Assembly (NCBI RefSeq): GCF_003594885.1
Contig: NZ_QZEZ01000001.1
Coordinates: 310,001 to 374,000, forward strand
Direction of reading: 5' to 3'
Origin: Vallicoccus soli
Lineage (GTDB): Bacteria; Actinomycetota; Actinomycetes; Motilibacterales; Motilibacteraceae
DNA: 64,000 bases
Positions within the stretch are counted from its first letter, which is position 1. Each line of letters begins with the position of its first letter. The notes beneath the pieces were generated by a model. That model searched no databases. It had not been told where the DNA came from and saw only the letters and a program-made list of their open reading frames with translations. The position numbers and the translations under genes are program-made. Shown piece after piece: positions 54,453 through 63,011 of this stretch.

Positions 54453-55612
54453 GCGAGCGCCGGCGCCTGCCGCTGGAGGGCCTCACCGTCGTCGCCGTGG
54501 AGCAGGCCGTCGCGGCGCCCCTCGCCACCCGGCACCTCGCGGACCTCGGCGCGCGGGTCATCAAGGTCGAGCGCCCCGGCCGCGGCGACTTCGCCCGCGA
54601 CTACGACACCACGGTGCTCGGCCAGTCCAGCCACTTCGTGTGGCTCAACCGCAGCAAGGAGAGCATCGCCCTCGACCTCAAGAGCGAGGACGGCCTGCGC
54701 ACCTTCGAGCGCCTCCTCGCCCGGGCCGACGTGCTCGTGCAGAACCTCGCGCCCGGCGCCCTCGACCGCATGGGCCTGACCGCCGCCGCCCTGCGCGAGC
54801 GGTTCCCGCGGCTCGTCGCGGTCGGCATCTCGGGCTACGGCACCAGCGGCCCCTACCGCGACAAGAAGGCGTACGACCTCCTGGTCCAGTGCGAGGCCGG
54901 GGTCGTCGCGCTGACCGGCACCCCGGACGCGCCGAGCAAGACCGGCATCCCGGTCGCCGACATCGCCGCGGGCATGTACGCGTACGCCGGCGTCCTCGCC
55001 GCCCTCGTCGAGCGCTCGACGACGGGGGAGGGGCAGGTCGTCGAGGTGTCGATGCTCGACGCCCTCGTCGAGTGGGCGGGCTACGCGCTCTACTTCACCG
55101 GCTACGGCGGGGCGCAGCCGCCGCGCTCGGGCGCCCACCACGCGGCGATCGCGCCGTACGGGCCCCACCGCGCCGGCGACGGGCACCAGGTGTTCCTCGG
55201 GGTGCAGAACGACCGGGAGTGGCGCGCCTTCTGCGCGCTGGTGCTGGAGGAGCCCGACCTCGCCGACGACCCCCGCTTCGCGACGAACAGCGACCGGGTG
55301 GCGCACCGCGACGAGCTCACGGCGGCCACCGAGCGGGCGTTCGCCGGGCTGACCGCCGACGAGGTCGTCGAGCGGCTCGAGCGGGCGCGGGTGGCCAACG
55401 CCCGCCTGCGCGACGTGGCCGAGGTGCTGGGCCACCCGCAGCTGGCCGCCCGCGACCGGTGGCGCGAGGTCGCCACCCCGGCGGGCCCGGTCCGGGCGCT
55501 GCGCCCGCCGACGGTGTCCGACCGCGAGGCGCGCATGGACCCGGTCCCGGCGGTCGGCGAGCACACCGCGCAGGTCCTGGCCTGGCTCGACGCGCAGGAC
55601 GGGGCCGGCTAG
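54449..55612 (+). CDS. Family III CoA transferase (CaiB/BaiF)
   Basis: A 387-aa class III CoA transferase. Landmarks are LEGLTVVAVEQAVAAPLATR, HLADLGARVIKVERPGRGDF, LNRSKESIALDLKSEDG, GISGYGTSGPYRDKKAYDLL with the catalytic Asp (YDLLVQCEAG) and VEVSMLDALVEWAG. Such enzymes move CoA between carboxylic acids, for example in citramalate, mesaconate, itaconate or formate-oxalate metabolism. Together with the CitE-like lyase, a beta-hydroxy dicarboxylate such as citramalate or a similar acid is a reasonable but unproven substrate. GTG 54449 overlaps the lyase stop. Confidence 0.92.
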   Translation: MSERRRLPLEGLTVVAVEQAVAAPLATRHLADLGARVIKVERPGRGDFARDYDTTVLGQSSHFVWLNRSKESIALDLKSEDGLRTFERLLARADVLVQNLAPGALDRMGLTAAALRERFPRLVAVGISGYGTSGPYRDKKAYDLLVQCEAGVVALTGTPDAPSKTGIPVADIAAGMYAYAGVLAALVERSTTGEGQVVEVSMLDALVEWAGYALYFTGYGGAQPPRSGAHHAAIAPYGPHRAGDGHQVFLGVQNDREWRAFCALVLEEPDLADDPRFATNSDRVAHRDELTAATERAFAGLTADEVVERLERARVANARLRDVAEVLGHPQLAARDRWREVATPAGPVRALRPPTVSDREARMDPVPAVGEHTAQVLAWLDAQDGAG

Positions 55613-55703
55613 CCGTGCCCGACCTTTGACGGTACGTCCCGACCCGCACTAGCGTCCGCGGGTCCGGGCAGCGCAGCAGCGACAGGACGGGACGGGTGTC
55701 GAC

Positions 55704-57149
55704 GTGGAGGCCCTGCACACGGCGGTCGCGATCCTCGGGGTCGTCCTGCTCATCATCGTGGTCCGCGTCGACCCGGTCATCGCGCTGGTGCTCGGCTCGC
55801 TCTACCTCGGACTGGCCGCCGGCCTCGGCTTCGAGGAGACGCTCGCCCAGCTCGTCGGCGGGTTCGGCGAGATCATGGCCGAGGTCGGCCTGCTCATCGG
55901 CTTCGGCGTGCTGCTGGGGTCGTTGCTCTTCGCCATGGGCGCGCTGCAACGCCTGGTCGAGCTCATGCTGCGCGTCCTCGGCCCGCGCCGCCTGCCGTAC
56001 GCGCTGAGCGTCGTGCTCACGACGGTCTTCCCGTCGATCTACGTCGACGTGCAGCTCGTCCTCGCCGCGCCGCTGGCCCGCGGGGCCGCCCGCCAGCTCG
56101 GGCGCGACGGCCTCGGCCTCATGGGCGGCGCGCTGACCGCGGGCATCCTCGTCGGGTACGTCTTCGTCGTCCCCGGCCTCGGCACGGTGGCGATCGCCGG
56201 GCTGCTCGGGGTGCCGCTCGGCACGATGCTCGTGTACGGCCTGCTCGTCGGCCCCCTGACGGCGCTGCTCACGACGCTGGTCTACGCCCTCGTGCTGCGC
56301 CGCGGCTTCTGGACGCCGGAGAAGGACGAGCACGAGAGCAAGGCCCTGCTCGAGGCGGAGGCCCAGGCGCGCGCCGAGGGCACGGCGGCCGTCGGTGCGT
56401 CGGGGGCGTCGACGTCCGCGGGGCCGTCCACGTCGGCCTCCGCCGGCCCCGCCGTGGTCGGGGCGGGACCGGGCCGGGGCCGCGAGCGGCGGGTCCCGCC
56501 GCTGGCGGTCTCGCTGCTGCCGATCCTGCTGCCCCTCGTGCTCATCGCGACCGGCGCGATCGCCGCGGCCGCCGGCGTCGAGTCCTCCGCGCTGGCCTTC
56601 TTCGGCGACCCCGCCCTCGCGCTCTTCCTCGGCCTCCTCGGGGCGTACGTCCTCGCCCGCCGCTCGCTCGGCGGCGAGGCGACGGAGGAGGCCCTGACCA
56701 AGGGCTTCGGCACGACCGGGCAGATCCTGCTCATCACCGGCGTCGGCGGCTCGCTGGGCGCCGTCATCGCCGCGACCGGCCTGGACCAGGTGCTCGGCGA
56801 CCTGTTCTCCGCCGAGTCCGGCCTGCCCGTCGCGCTCGTGCTCCTGCTCGCCTGGTTCGTCGCGGCCGTGCTGCACCTGGCCATCGGCTCGATCTCCGTC
56901 GCCGCGATCACCGCCGCGGGGATCATCGGCCCGGTCCTCGGCGACCTCGACGTCGAGCCGGCGATCGTCGGCCTCGCCATCGGCGCCGGCGCGCTCTTCG
57001 CGCTGCAGGTGAACAGCAACTTCTTCTGGATGTTCCAGACCCTGCTCGGGGTGTCGACCCGCGGCGCGCTCAAGGCGCTCACCTTCGTGACGTCCCTGGC
57101 CTCGGTGGTCTCGCTGCCGCTGATCTTCCTGCTCAGCCTCGTCGTCTGA
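55704..57149 (+). CDS. GntP-family permease
   Basis: A 481-aa membrane carrier of the gluconate:H+ symporter family with about 12 spans. Typical parts: ILGVVLLIIVVRVDPVIALV, FGEIMAEVGLLIGFGVLLGS, TVFPSIYVDVQLVLAAPLAR, GLMGGALTAGILVGYVFVVP, FGTTGQILLITGVGGSLGAV and HLAIGSISVAAITAAGIIGP. A cytoplasmic Ala/Ser/Gly-rich loop (about 205-260) divides the protein. GntP members carry gluconate or other hydroxy acids. It stands 91 nt after the CoA transferase, so it likely imports the acid that the lyase and transferase degrade. GTG 55704. Confidence 0.9.
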   Translation: MEALHTAVAILGVVLLIIVVRVDPVIALVLGSLYLGLAAGLGFEETLAQLVGGFGEIMAEVGLLIGFGVLLGSLLFAMGALQRLVELMLRVLGPRRLPYALSVVLTTVFPSIYVDVQLVLAAPLARGAARQLGRDGLGLMGGALTAGILVGYVFVVPGLGTVAIAGLLGVPLGTMLVYGLLVGPLTALLTTLVYALVLRRGFWTPEKDEHESKALLEAEAQARAEGTAAVGASGASTSAGPSTSASAGPAVVGAGPGRGRERRVPPLAVSLLPILLPLVLIATGAIAAAAGVESSALAFFGDPALALFLGLLGAYVLARRSLGGEATEEALTKGFGTTGQILLITGVGGSLGAVIAATGLDQVLGDLFSAESGLPVALVLLLAWFVAAVLHLAIGSISVAAITAAGIIGPVLGDLDVEPAIVGLAIGAGALFALQVNSNFFWMFQTLLGVSTRGALKALTFVTSLASVVSLPLIFLLSLVV

Positions 57150-57245
57150 CGGACGCCCCCGCACTGCGGGGAGTGCCGTTCGCCCCCGCGGGCAGCGCCG
57201 GCCCGGCTACCGTCGGGGGCGCACGGTACGAGCACGAGGAGCGTC

Positions 57246-57536
57246 ATGCGGGGACGAGGTGGGCTGCGCCGCGCGTTGGCCGAGCGGCGGCTGCGGCGCC
57301 GGGGCTTCGTCCCGCACCCCGTGACCTGCCGCTACTGCGCCGACCAGCCGGTCGTCGCCGTCGCGTGGATGCCCTCGGCCTGCTGCGGGCAGGGCGTCGT
57401 CGCGGCCTGCGGGGAGCGGCTGCGCGACCACTTCCAGCAGGCGCACCCCGAGCTGCGCCTGGGGCCGCGACCGGGGCCCGCCGGCGCCTGCGAGCTGCGG
57501 TGCGCCGCAGGCGACCCCGCGCCGCGCTCCGCTTGA
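57246..57536 (+). CDS. Small Cys/His-rich protein, possible zinc binder
   Basis: A 96-aa basic protein with TCRYCADQP, SACCGQGVVAACGERL and HFQQAHPEL, a C-x2-C ... CC-x5-C ... H-x4-H series compatible with one or two zinc sites. The N-terminus is Arg-rich (RRALAERRLRRRGF), and the C-terminus adds CELRCAAG. I recognise no family. ATG 57246 has GAGGAGCG just upstream. It ends 14 nt before the convergent kinase stop. A DNA- or RNA-binding role is only a guess. Confidence 0.6.
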   Translation: MRGRGGLRRALAERRLRRRGFVPHPVTCRYCADQPVVAVAWMPSACCGQGVVAACGERLRDHFQQAHPELRLGPRPGPAGACELRCAAGDPAPRSA

Positions 57537-57549
57537 ACGTCCGCGGCCG

Positions 57550-59373
57550 TCAGGCCGAGGCGCGCAGCGCCGGAGCGGCGGGCTCGGCCGGTCCGTCCGC
57601 CCCCGCCGCGGGCAGGCGGACGACGAAGCGGGCGCCGGGGGCGGCGTCCTCGTACCGGACCTCGCCGCCCGCGGCCGCGACGAGCCGCCGGACGATGTGC
57701 AGGCCGAGCCCGGTGCCCTCGGCGGCCGTGCCGGGCGCGCGGCTGCCCCGCTCGAAGAGGTGCGGGACGAAGGCGGCCGGGACGCCGGGACCGTGGTCGC
57801 GCACCCGCAGCTCCACGCCGCCCGGGACGGCGCGGGCGCCCAGCTCGACCGGGCCGCCGCCGTGCTTGGCGGCGTTGGCGACGAGGTTGCCCAGCACCTG
57901 CTGGAGCTGGCTCGGGTCGGCCAGGAGGGTGCCCGCGGCCTCGGCGCCCGGCAGCACCTCGACGCGGACCCCGACCGCCCCGGCGGCGGCGCGCTCGAGG
58001 GCCGCCGCCGCGCGCACCGGCTCCACGTCGGCGGTCAGCGCTCCCGCGCGCGCCATGGCCAGCACCTCGTCGACGAGCTCGCGGACGCGGTCGGCGGCCA
58101 GGCGGGTCCGGGCCAGCATCGCGGTGCGCAGCTGCTCCGGCATCGCGTCGCCGTCGTCCTCGAGCAGCTCGAGGTAGCCGCGCAGCGCGCTGAGCGGCTG
58201 GCCGAGGTCGTGGGAGAGCATCGCGACGAGGTCGCGGCTGAGCTGGTCGGCCTCGCGGAGCTCGTCGTTCGCCGCGCGCAGGCGCCGCGCGCCGTCCTCG
58301 AGCGCCGCGTCGGCCCGGGCGCGGGCGGTGATGTCGAGCAGCTGCGTGACGAAGTGCAGGGGCGCTCCGGACGGGTCGCGCACGAGCACCGTGGACTGGC
58401 TGACGTGGACGACCTGCCCGTCGGGGCGCAGGAAGCGCTTCTCCAGGTCGTAGCCGTCGCGCTCCCCGCGCAGGACGGCCTCGATGGCGGCTGAGGTGCG
58501 GGCGACGTCGTCGGGGTGGGTGACCTGCGACCAGTGCTCGGGGTCGGGGCCCTCGTCGAGCGCGAGGAGGCGCCGGGCCGCCGCGTTGGCCTCGCGCAGC
58601 CGCCCCTCGGGGGAGCTGATGACCATGCCGAGCTGCGAGCTCTCGAAGACGCTGCGGAACTTCGCCTCCGACGCGTCGACCGCCGCGCGGGCCGCCGCCT
58701 GCTCGGTGAGGTCGACGACGTGGCAGACGAGGTGGTCGCCGGCCGGCCCGTCGCCGCGCACGAGCGAGGTGCTCACGTGCACGGGGACCTCGCTGCCGTC
58801 CGCGCGCCGCCACCGCTGCTCGCGGTGCCCGGGCTCGAGCGACGCCCCCCTCTCGGCGGGGCGGGTGCCGACGAGACCGCCGTCCACCACCCCCAGCAGG
58901 TCGTGCGCGGCCCGGTTCGCGCGCAGGACGCGCCCGTCGGTGCCCACGAGCAGGGTGCCGTTGGGGGCGTGGTCGAACACCGCGCGGTACTCGCGGTCCG
59001 CGGCCCGCTGCTGCTCGGCGAGCGCCCGGACCCGCTCCTCCTCGAGGTCCGCGAACAGCTGGGCGCCGCGCATGAGCTCGGCGTACGAGCGGCGCAGCGA
59101 CAGGTAGAACAGCGCGACGCACGCCGTGAGGGCGTCCCAGACGGCCATCGGCCAGCCCGGCGCCGTCGGGTGGCCCGCCGCGGCGTGGACGGCGTGCAGG
59201 GCGTGCAGGCCGTGCCCCACGGCGCAGGACAGGAAGATCGTCCCGGTGGCGAGGCCCAGCGGGTTGGTCCGGAGCTGCCCGCTGGCGACGAGGGGGCGCA
59301 GGATCGCGACGGCGATGGCGAGGTAGGCCGTCGTCACGACGGCGTTCGCGCCGAGGAGGGCCCACTGCTGCAC
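57550..59373 (-). CDS. Orphan histidine kinase with ethylene-receptor-like membrane domain
   Basis: A 607-aa kinase. Residues 1-95 form three membrane helices that align without gaps to Arabidopsis ETR1 (offset 15): Tyr17 to Tyr32, Ile20 to Ile35, Cys50 to Cys65, His54 to His69 (FLSCAVGHGLHAL). ETR1 Asp25 is Asn10 here. In ETR1 the Cys and His hold Cu(I), which binds ethylene. A helix and two PAS domains follow (about 120-350; FDHAPNGTLLVGTDGRVLRA and FESSQLGMVISSPEGRLREA). Then come HisKA with His388 (LVAMLSHDLGQPLSAL) and HATPase (VANAAKHGGG, VRDHGPGVP, GTGLGLHIV). No regulator is adjacent. GTG 59373. ETR1 numbering is from memory. Confidence 0.85.
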   Translation of the reverse strand: MQQWALLGANAVVTTAYLAIAVAILRPLVASGQLRTNPLGLATGTIFLSCAVGHGLHALHAVHAAAGHPTAPGWPMAVWDALTACVALFYLSLRRSYAELMRGAQLFADLEEERVRALAEQQRAADREYRAVFDHAPNGTLLVGTDGRVLRANRAAHDLLGVVDGGLVGTRPAERGASLEPGHREQRWRRADGSEVPVHVSTSLVRGDGPAGDHLVCHVVDLTEQAAARAAVDASEAKFRSVFESSQLGMVISSPEGRLREANAAARRLLALDEGPDPEHWSQVTHPDDVARTSAAIEAVLRGERDGYDLEKRFLRPDGQVVHVSQSTVLVRDPSGAPLHFVTQLLDITARARADAALEDGARRLRAANDELREADQLSRDLVAMLSHDLGQPLSALRGYLELLEDDGDAMPEQLRTAMLARTRLAADRVRELVDEVLAMARAGALTADVEPVRAAAALERAAAGAVGVRVEVLPGAEAAGTLLADPSQLQQVLGNLVANAAKHGGGPVELGARAVPGGVELRVRDHGPGVPAAFVPHLFERGSRAPGTAAEGTGLGLHIVRRLVAAAGGEVRYEDAAPGARFVVRLPAAGADGPAEPAAPALRASA

Positions 59374-59487
59374 GACGGGGACCTCGGCACGGCCGACCGG
59401 GGCCTTGAGCCCCCGCGCGTACGGCCGGAGGGGTGGCGCGCCGCGCGGCTCCTTCAGCGGGCGGGGACCGGGGTCGATGGGACGGGC

Positions 59488-62430
59488 GTGGAAGGACCTC
59501 GTACGCCCCGCTCCCGGCGCGGCGCCCGCTGGGCGCTCGCCGGGTGCGTCGCGCTGGTCCTGGCCGCCCTGTCGGCGTTCGCCGGCGTGGCCGTCGGCGC
59601 CTCGCAGGACGACGCGCGCGAGCAGCGCTCCCGCGCGGCCGCCCAGGCGTCGGCCGGCGCGCTGGAGCGGCGGGTCGCCGCGCACGAGGAGGTGCTGCAC
59701 GGGCTCGCGGCCTGGGTCGGGACCACCGGCTGGCCCCGGCGCGCCGACTGGCACGCCTCCCTGGTGCGCCAGGACGTCCTCGCCCGCGACCCCGGGATCA
59801 AGGTGCTCGGGGCGGCGCCGTACGTCCCCGCCGGCGCCGGCCCCGCCTGGGCGGGCGGGGTGCGGGCGGACGCGGCCGCGTCGGGGCTGGGCTACCCCGC
59901 CCTGCCCGCGCCGGCCGCGGGCCGGGCCGGCGCCCCCATCGCGTACCTCGAGCCGCTGGCCGGGAACGCTGCGGCGTACGGGTTCGACCTGCTGTCCGAG
60001 CCCACCCGCCGGGCCGCCGTCCTCGGCGCCCGCGACAGCGGTGCCCCGCGGGCGACCGCCCCGCTGCGCCTCGTGCAGGAGCGCGGCGAGCAGCGCGGGC
60101 TGCTCGTCGTCGTGCCCGTGTACGCGCCGGGGGCCCCGACCGGCACGGTCGGCGAGCGCCGGGCCGCCTTCCGCGGCGTCGTGTTCGCCGCGTTCCGCGC
60201 CGGCGACCTGCTCCGCGCGGCCCTGCCCGAGCACGCCGGCGGCAGCGCCGTGCTCGACCTCGGCCCGTCGTCGGCCCCCGTGGCCCTGCGCGACGCCGAT
60301 CCGCTCGTGCTCGGGGGCACCCCGCCGCGCGACGCCCGGCGCGTCGACCTCGACCTGGCCGGGCGGCGGTACGCGCTGCTCGTGCCCGGGCTGCCGCCGG
60401 CCACCGCGGTCGAGCGGTGGGCGCCGGTCGTGCTCGTCGTCGGGGGCGCGCTGCTGGCGCTGCTCTCGGGGGCGCTCGTGCTCACCTCCGCCGCGGCCCG
60501 CGAGCGCGCCGAGCGCCGGGAGGCGGCCAGGACGCGGGAGCTGGAGAGCGTGGTGGCGTCCTCGCTGGACGCGGTCGTCACGGTGGACGCGCAGGACCGG
60601 GTGGTCTCCTGGAACCCCGCCGCGGTCGCGCTGCTGGGCCGCAGCGGCCCGGAGGTGCTGGGCCGCCCGGCCGCGGAGGTGTTCCCCGGCGGGCTGCGGA
60701 GCGCCCTCGGCGAGGACGGCGCCGGCGCGACCGGGGTCGAGCTGACCGCCACGGGCCCGGACGGGCGGCCGCTGCTCGTCGAGGCCACCCTGGCGCCCTG
60801 GCACGGCGACGGCGGCGGGTACGTCACCGCCATCGCGCGCGACGTCACCGAGCGGCGGGCCGCCGAGCGGGCCGTACGGCGCGCGCACGCTCTGCTGCGG
60901 GCGGTGCTCGACGCGGCCACGGGCACGGCGGTCGTGGCCACCGACCCCGACGGGGTGGTCACCGTCCTCAGCGCGGGCGCGGAGCGCATCCTCGCCCGCA
61001 GCGCCGACGAGGTCGTGGGCAGGCTGCGGCTCACCGACGTGCACGACGCCGTGGAGCTGGGCCGGCGCGCCGGCGAGGTCGGCCTGCCCCCGGGGCCTGC
61101 GGCGCTCGCCGCCGCTGCGGGCACCGAGGGCCCCGTGGCCCGGGAGTGGACGTGGGTCCGTCCCGACGGCGAGCGGCGCCTCGTGGCGCTCACCGTGACC
61201 GCGATGCACGACGCCGAGGGCCGGCCCGCCGGCTGGGTCGCGGTGGCCGACGACGTCACCGAGGCCCGCCGGCTCGAGCGCGAGCGCCTGCACCTCGCCG
61301 ACCGCCTCGAGACGCTGCTCGCCTCGACGGCCGAGGGCATCTTCACCATCGGCGTCGACGGCCGCACGGCGTCGGCGAACCACGCCTTCGCCGCGCTCGT
61401 CGGGCGCCCCGTCGAGGAGCTCGTCGGCGCCGACGCGCACGGCCTGTTCCACCACCGCCGCCCGGACGGCACGCCGTACCCCCGCGAGGAGTGCCACGTG
61501 CTCGCCGCCGCCCGCACGGGGGTCGCGCGCCGGGTCGACAGCGAGGTGCTCTGGCGCCCGGACGGCGCGGCGGTCCCGGTGGAGTACCTCGCCGCCCCGC
61601 TCGTGCGCGACGGGCGCACCGAGGGGGCCGTGGTCACGGTGCGCGACATCCGGGAGCGCAAGCGGACCGAGCAGGCGCTGCTCGAGGCCGTGGCGCACGA
61701 GCGCGAGGTCGCGCTGCGCCTGCGCGAGCTCGACCGGGTGCGCGCGGACTTCGTGGCGACGGTGAGCCACGAGCTGCGCACGCCGCTGACGAACGTCTGC
61801 GGCTACCTCGAGGTGCTCCTCGACGGCGAGGCCGGCCCGCTGGCGCAGGAGCCCCTGCGCATGGTGGAGGTGGCGCGGCGCAACGCCCAGCGCCTGCTCG
61901 CGCTCGTGGAGGACCTGCTCGTGCTGAGCCGGGTGGAGACCGGCGGCTTCCAGGTGCGCCAGGACGAGGTGGCCCTCGGCGCGGTCGTCGCGGCCGTCGT
62001 CGACGACGTCGCCCTGCCCGCGCGCGAGCGCGGCCTCGAGCTCGTCGTCGTCGACGAGGGCGTCGGGACGGTCCTCGGCGACGAGGCCCAGCTCGAGCGG
62101 GTCCTCGCGGCCCTGCTGAGCAACGCCCTGAAGTTCACCCCGCCCGGCGGGCGGGTCACGGTGACCGCCGGCACCGAGGGCGGGCGGGCCCGGGTCGCGG
62201 TCGCGGACACCGGCGTCGGCATGTCCGAGGAGGAGCGGGCCCAGCTCTTCACGACCTTCTTCCGCGCCGCGGGGGCCAGCGAGCGCGCGGTCCAGGGCGC
62301 CGGGGTCGGCCTCAGCGTCGCCAAGACCGTCGTGGACCGGCACGGCGGCGAGATCCGGGTGGCCTCCGCCCCCGGCGCCGGCACGACCATGACCCTGCTC
62401 CTGCCGCTGCTCGTCGCGGCGCCGGCCTGA
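59488..62430 (+). CDS. CHASE-PAS histidine kinase, orphan
   Basis: A 980-aa kinase. TM1 (WALAGCVALVLAALSAFAGV) precedes an extracytoplasmic CHASE domain (about 55-290) with LARDPGIKVLGAAPYVPAG, AYGFDLLSEPTRRAAVLGAR and GLLVVVPVYAPG, as in cytokinin-type receptors. TM2 (APVVLVVGGALLALLSGALV) follows. Three PAS/PAC domains (about 350-730) each end in a DVTE/DIRE-type C-cap (AIARDVTERRAAERA, VADDVTEARRLERER, TVRDIRERKRTEQA). HisKA has His761 (FVATVSHELRTPLTNV), and HATPase has LSNALKFTPPGG, VADTGVGMS and GAGVGLSVAKTVV. It is divergent from the ETR1-like kinase, and neither has a regulator nearby. GTG 59488. Confidence 0.92.
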   Translation: MEGPRTPRSRRGARWALAGCVALVLAALSAFAGVAVGASQDDAREQRSRAAAQASAGALERRVAAHEEVLHGLAAWVGTTGWPRRADWHASLVRQDVLARDPGIKVLGAAPYVPAGAGPAWAGGVRADAAASGLGYPALPAPAAGRAGAPIAYLEPLAGNAAAYGFDLLSEPTRRAAVLGARDSGAPRATAPLRLVQERGEQRGLLVVVPVYAPGAPTGTVGERRAAFRGVVFAAFRAGDLLRAALPEHAGGSAVLDLGPSSAPVALRDADPLVLGGTPPRDARRVDLDLAGRRYALLVPGLPPATAVERWAPVVLVVGGALLALLSGALVLTSAAARERAERREAARTRELESVVASSLDAVVTVDAQDRVVSWNPAAVALLGRSGPEVLGRPAAEVFPGGLRSALGEDGAGATGVELTATGPDGRPLLVEATLAPWHGDGGGYVTAIARDVTERRAAERAVRRAHALLRAVLDAATGTAVVATDPDGVVTVLSAGAERILARSADEVVGRLRLTDVHDAVELGRRAGEVGLPPGPAALAAAAGTEGPVAREWTWVRPDGERRLVALTVTAMHDAEGRPAGWVAVADDVTEARRLERERLHLADRLETLLASTAEGIFTIGVDGRTASANHAFAALVGRPVEELVGADAHGLFHHRRPDGTPYPREECHVLAAARTGVARRVDSEVLWRPDGAAVPVEYLAAPLVRDGRTEGAVVTVRDIRERKRTEQALLEAVAHEREVALRLRELDRVRADFVATVSHELRTPLTNVCGYLEVLLDGEAGPLAQEPLRMVEVARRNAQRLLALVEDLLVLSRVETGGFQVRQDEVALGAVVAAVVDDVALPARERGLELVVVDEGVGTVLGDEAQLERVLAALLSNALKFTPPGGRVTVTAGTEGGRARVAVADTGVGMSEEERAQLFTTFFRAAGASERAVQGAGVGLSVAKTVVDRHGGEIRVASAPGAGTTMTLLLPLLVAAPA

Positions 62431-62451
62431 CGCGCAGGGGCCCCGTACGCG

Positions 62452-62491
62452 CGACGGGGCGCCGGCAGCCGTGGCTGCCGACGCCCCGTCG
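62452..62491. terminator. Bidirectional terminator between kinase and cold-shock gene
   Basis: Arms of 19 nt (62452-62470 and 62473-62491, one mismatch) form a long GC-rich hairpin between convergent stops. Confidence 0.85.
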
Positions 62492-62511
62492 GGGTGCTCC
62501 TGAGCGGTCGC

Positions 62512-62715
62512 TCAGATGGCGCGGACGTTCTCCGCCTGCGGGCCCTTCTGGCCCTGCGTGACCTCGAACTCGACGCGCTGCGCCTCGTCCAGCGAGCGGT
62601 AGCCGCTGCCCTGGATCGCGGAGAAGTGGACGAAGACGTCGGCGCCGCCGCCGTCCTGCTCGATGAAGCCGTAGCCCTTCTCGGCGTTGAACCACTTCAC
62701 GGTGCCCTGTGCCAT
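62512..62715 (-). CDS. Cold-shock domain protein
   Basis: A 67-aa CspA-fold RNA/ssDNA-binding protein: [18 protein letters not shown] carries RNP1 (KGYGFI) and [10 protein letters not shown] carries RNP2 (VFVHF). Length and sequence match actinobacterial Csp. It melts RNA secondary structure and antagonises termination in known members. ATG 62715 has AAGGAGA 7-8 nt upstream, a strong ribosome site. The preceding 296 nt to DUF3263 are gene-free and hold a hairpin likely in its 5' UTR. Confidence 0.97.
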   Translation of the reverse strand: MAQGTVKWFNAEKGYGFIEQDGGGADVFVHFSAIQGSGYRSLDEAQRVEFEVTQGQKGPQAENVRAI

Positions 62716-62811
62716 GTGCCTGTCTCCTTGCCGGTGGTCGTCCGCGTCGTGCGGACCTGTCGGGCCGACTGCCCCGCCGTCTGACCGCCCCTGACCGTGC
62801 CGGAGACAGCA

Positions 62812-62841
62812 GACGCCCGCGCTGGTGTGCTCGCGGGCGTC
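62812..62841 (-). promoter_or_regulatory. Hairpin in probable csp 5' UTR
   Basis: GACGCCCGCG (62812-62821) and CGCGGGCGTC (62832-62841) form a perfect 10-bp stem with a 10-nt loop about 100 nt upstream of the csp start. The AT-richer stretch at 62846-62868 (GTACGAGTAGCTAGTACAA on the plus strand) just beyond could carry the promoter, giving a long leader as in other cold-shock genes. Confidence 0.5.
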
Positions 62842-62949
62842 CGAAGAACGTACGAGTAGCTAGTACAACCACCGCCCACCGTAGCACCGGCGCCGCCCAC
62901 GGGGAAGCGCCGCGCCCCCGGCCTCCCGCGGCGCGCCGCGGGAGGAGGA

Positions 62950-62978
62950 ATGACACCCGTGTGGTTCGCACCTACGAT
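62950..62978 (+). promoter_or_regulatory. Promoter of DUF3263-LytR_C genes
   Basis: ATGACA (62950-62955), a 17-nt spacer and TACGAT (62973-62978) closely match the housekeeping consensus. The GGGGGAG ribosome site and ATG 63012 follow. Confidence 0.7.
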
Positions 62979-63011
62979 GGCGCCAGCCAGACTCGACCCA
63001 GGGGGAGCCGT

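Noticed and set aside
57550-62343. A single 1597-aa minus-strand frame across both kinases
   Set aside because: Only the part from 59373 downward is a recognisable kinase. The upstream part is antisense to the CHASE kinase, which has complete domains on the plus strand.
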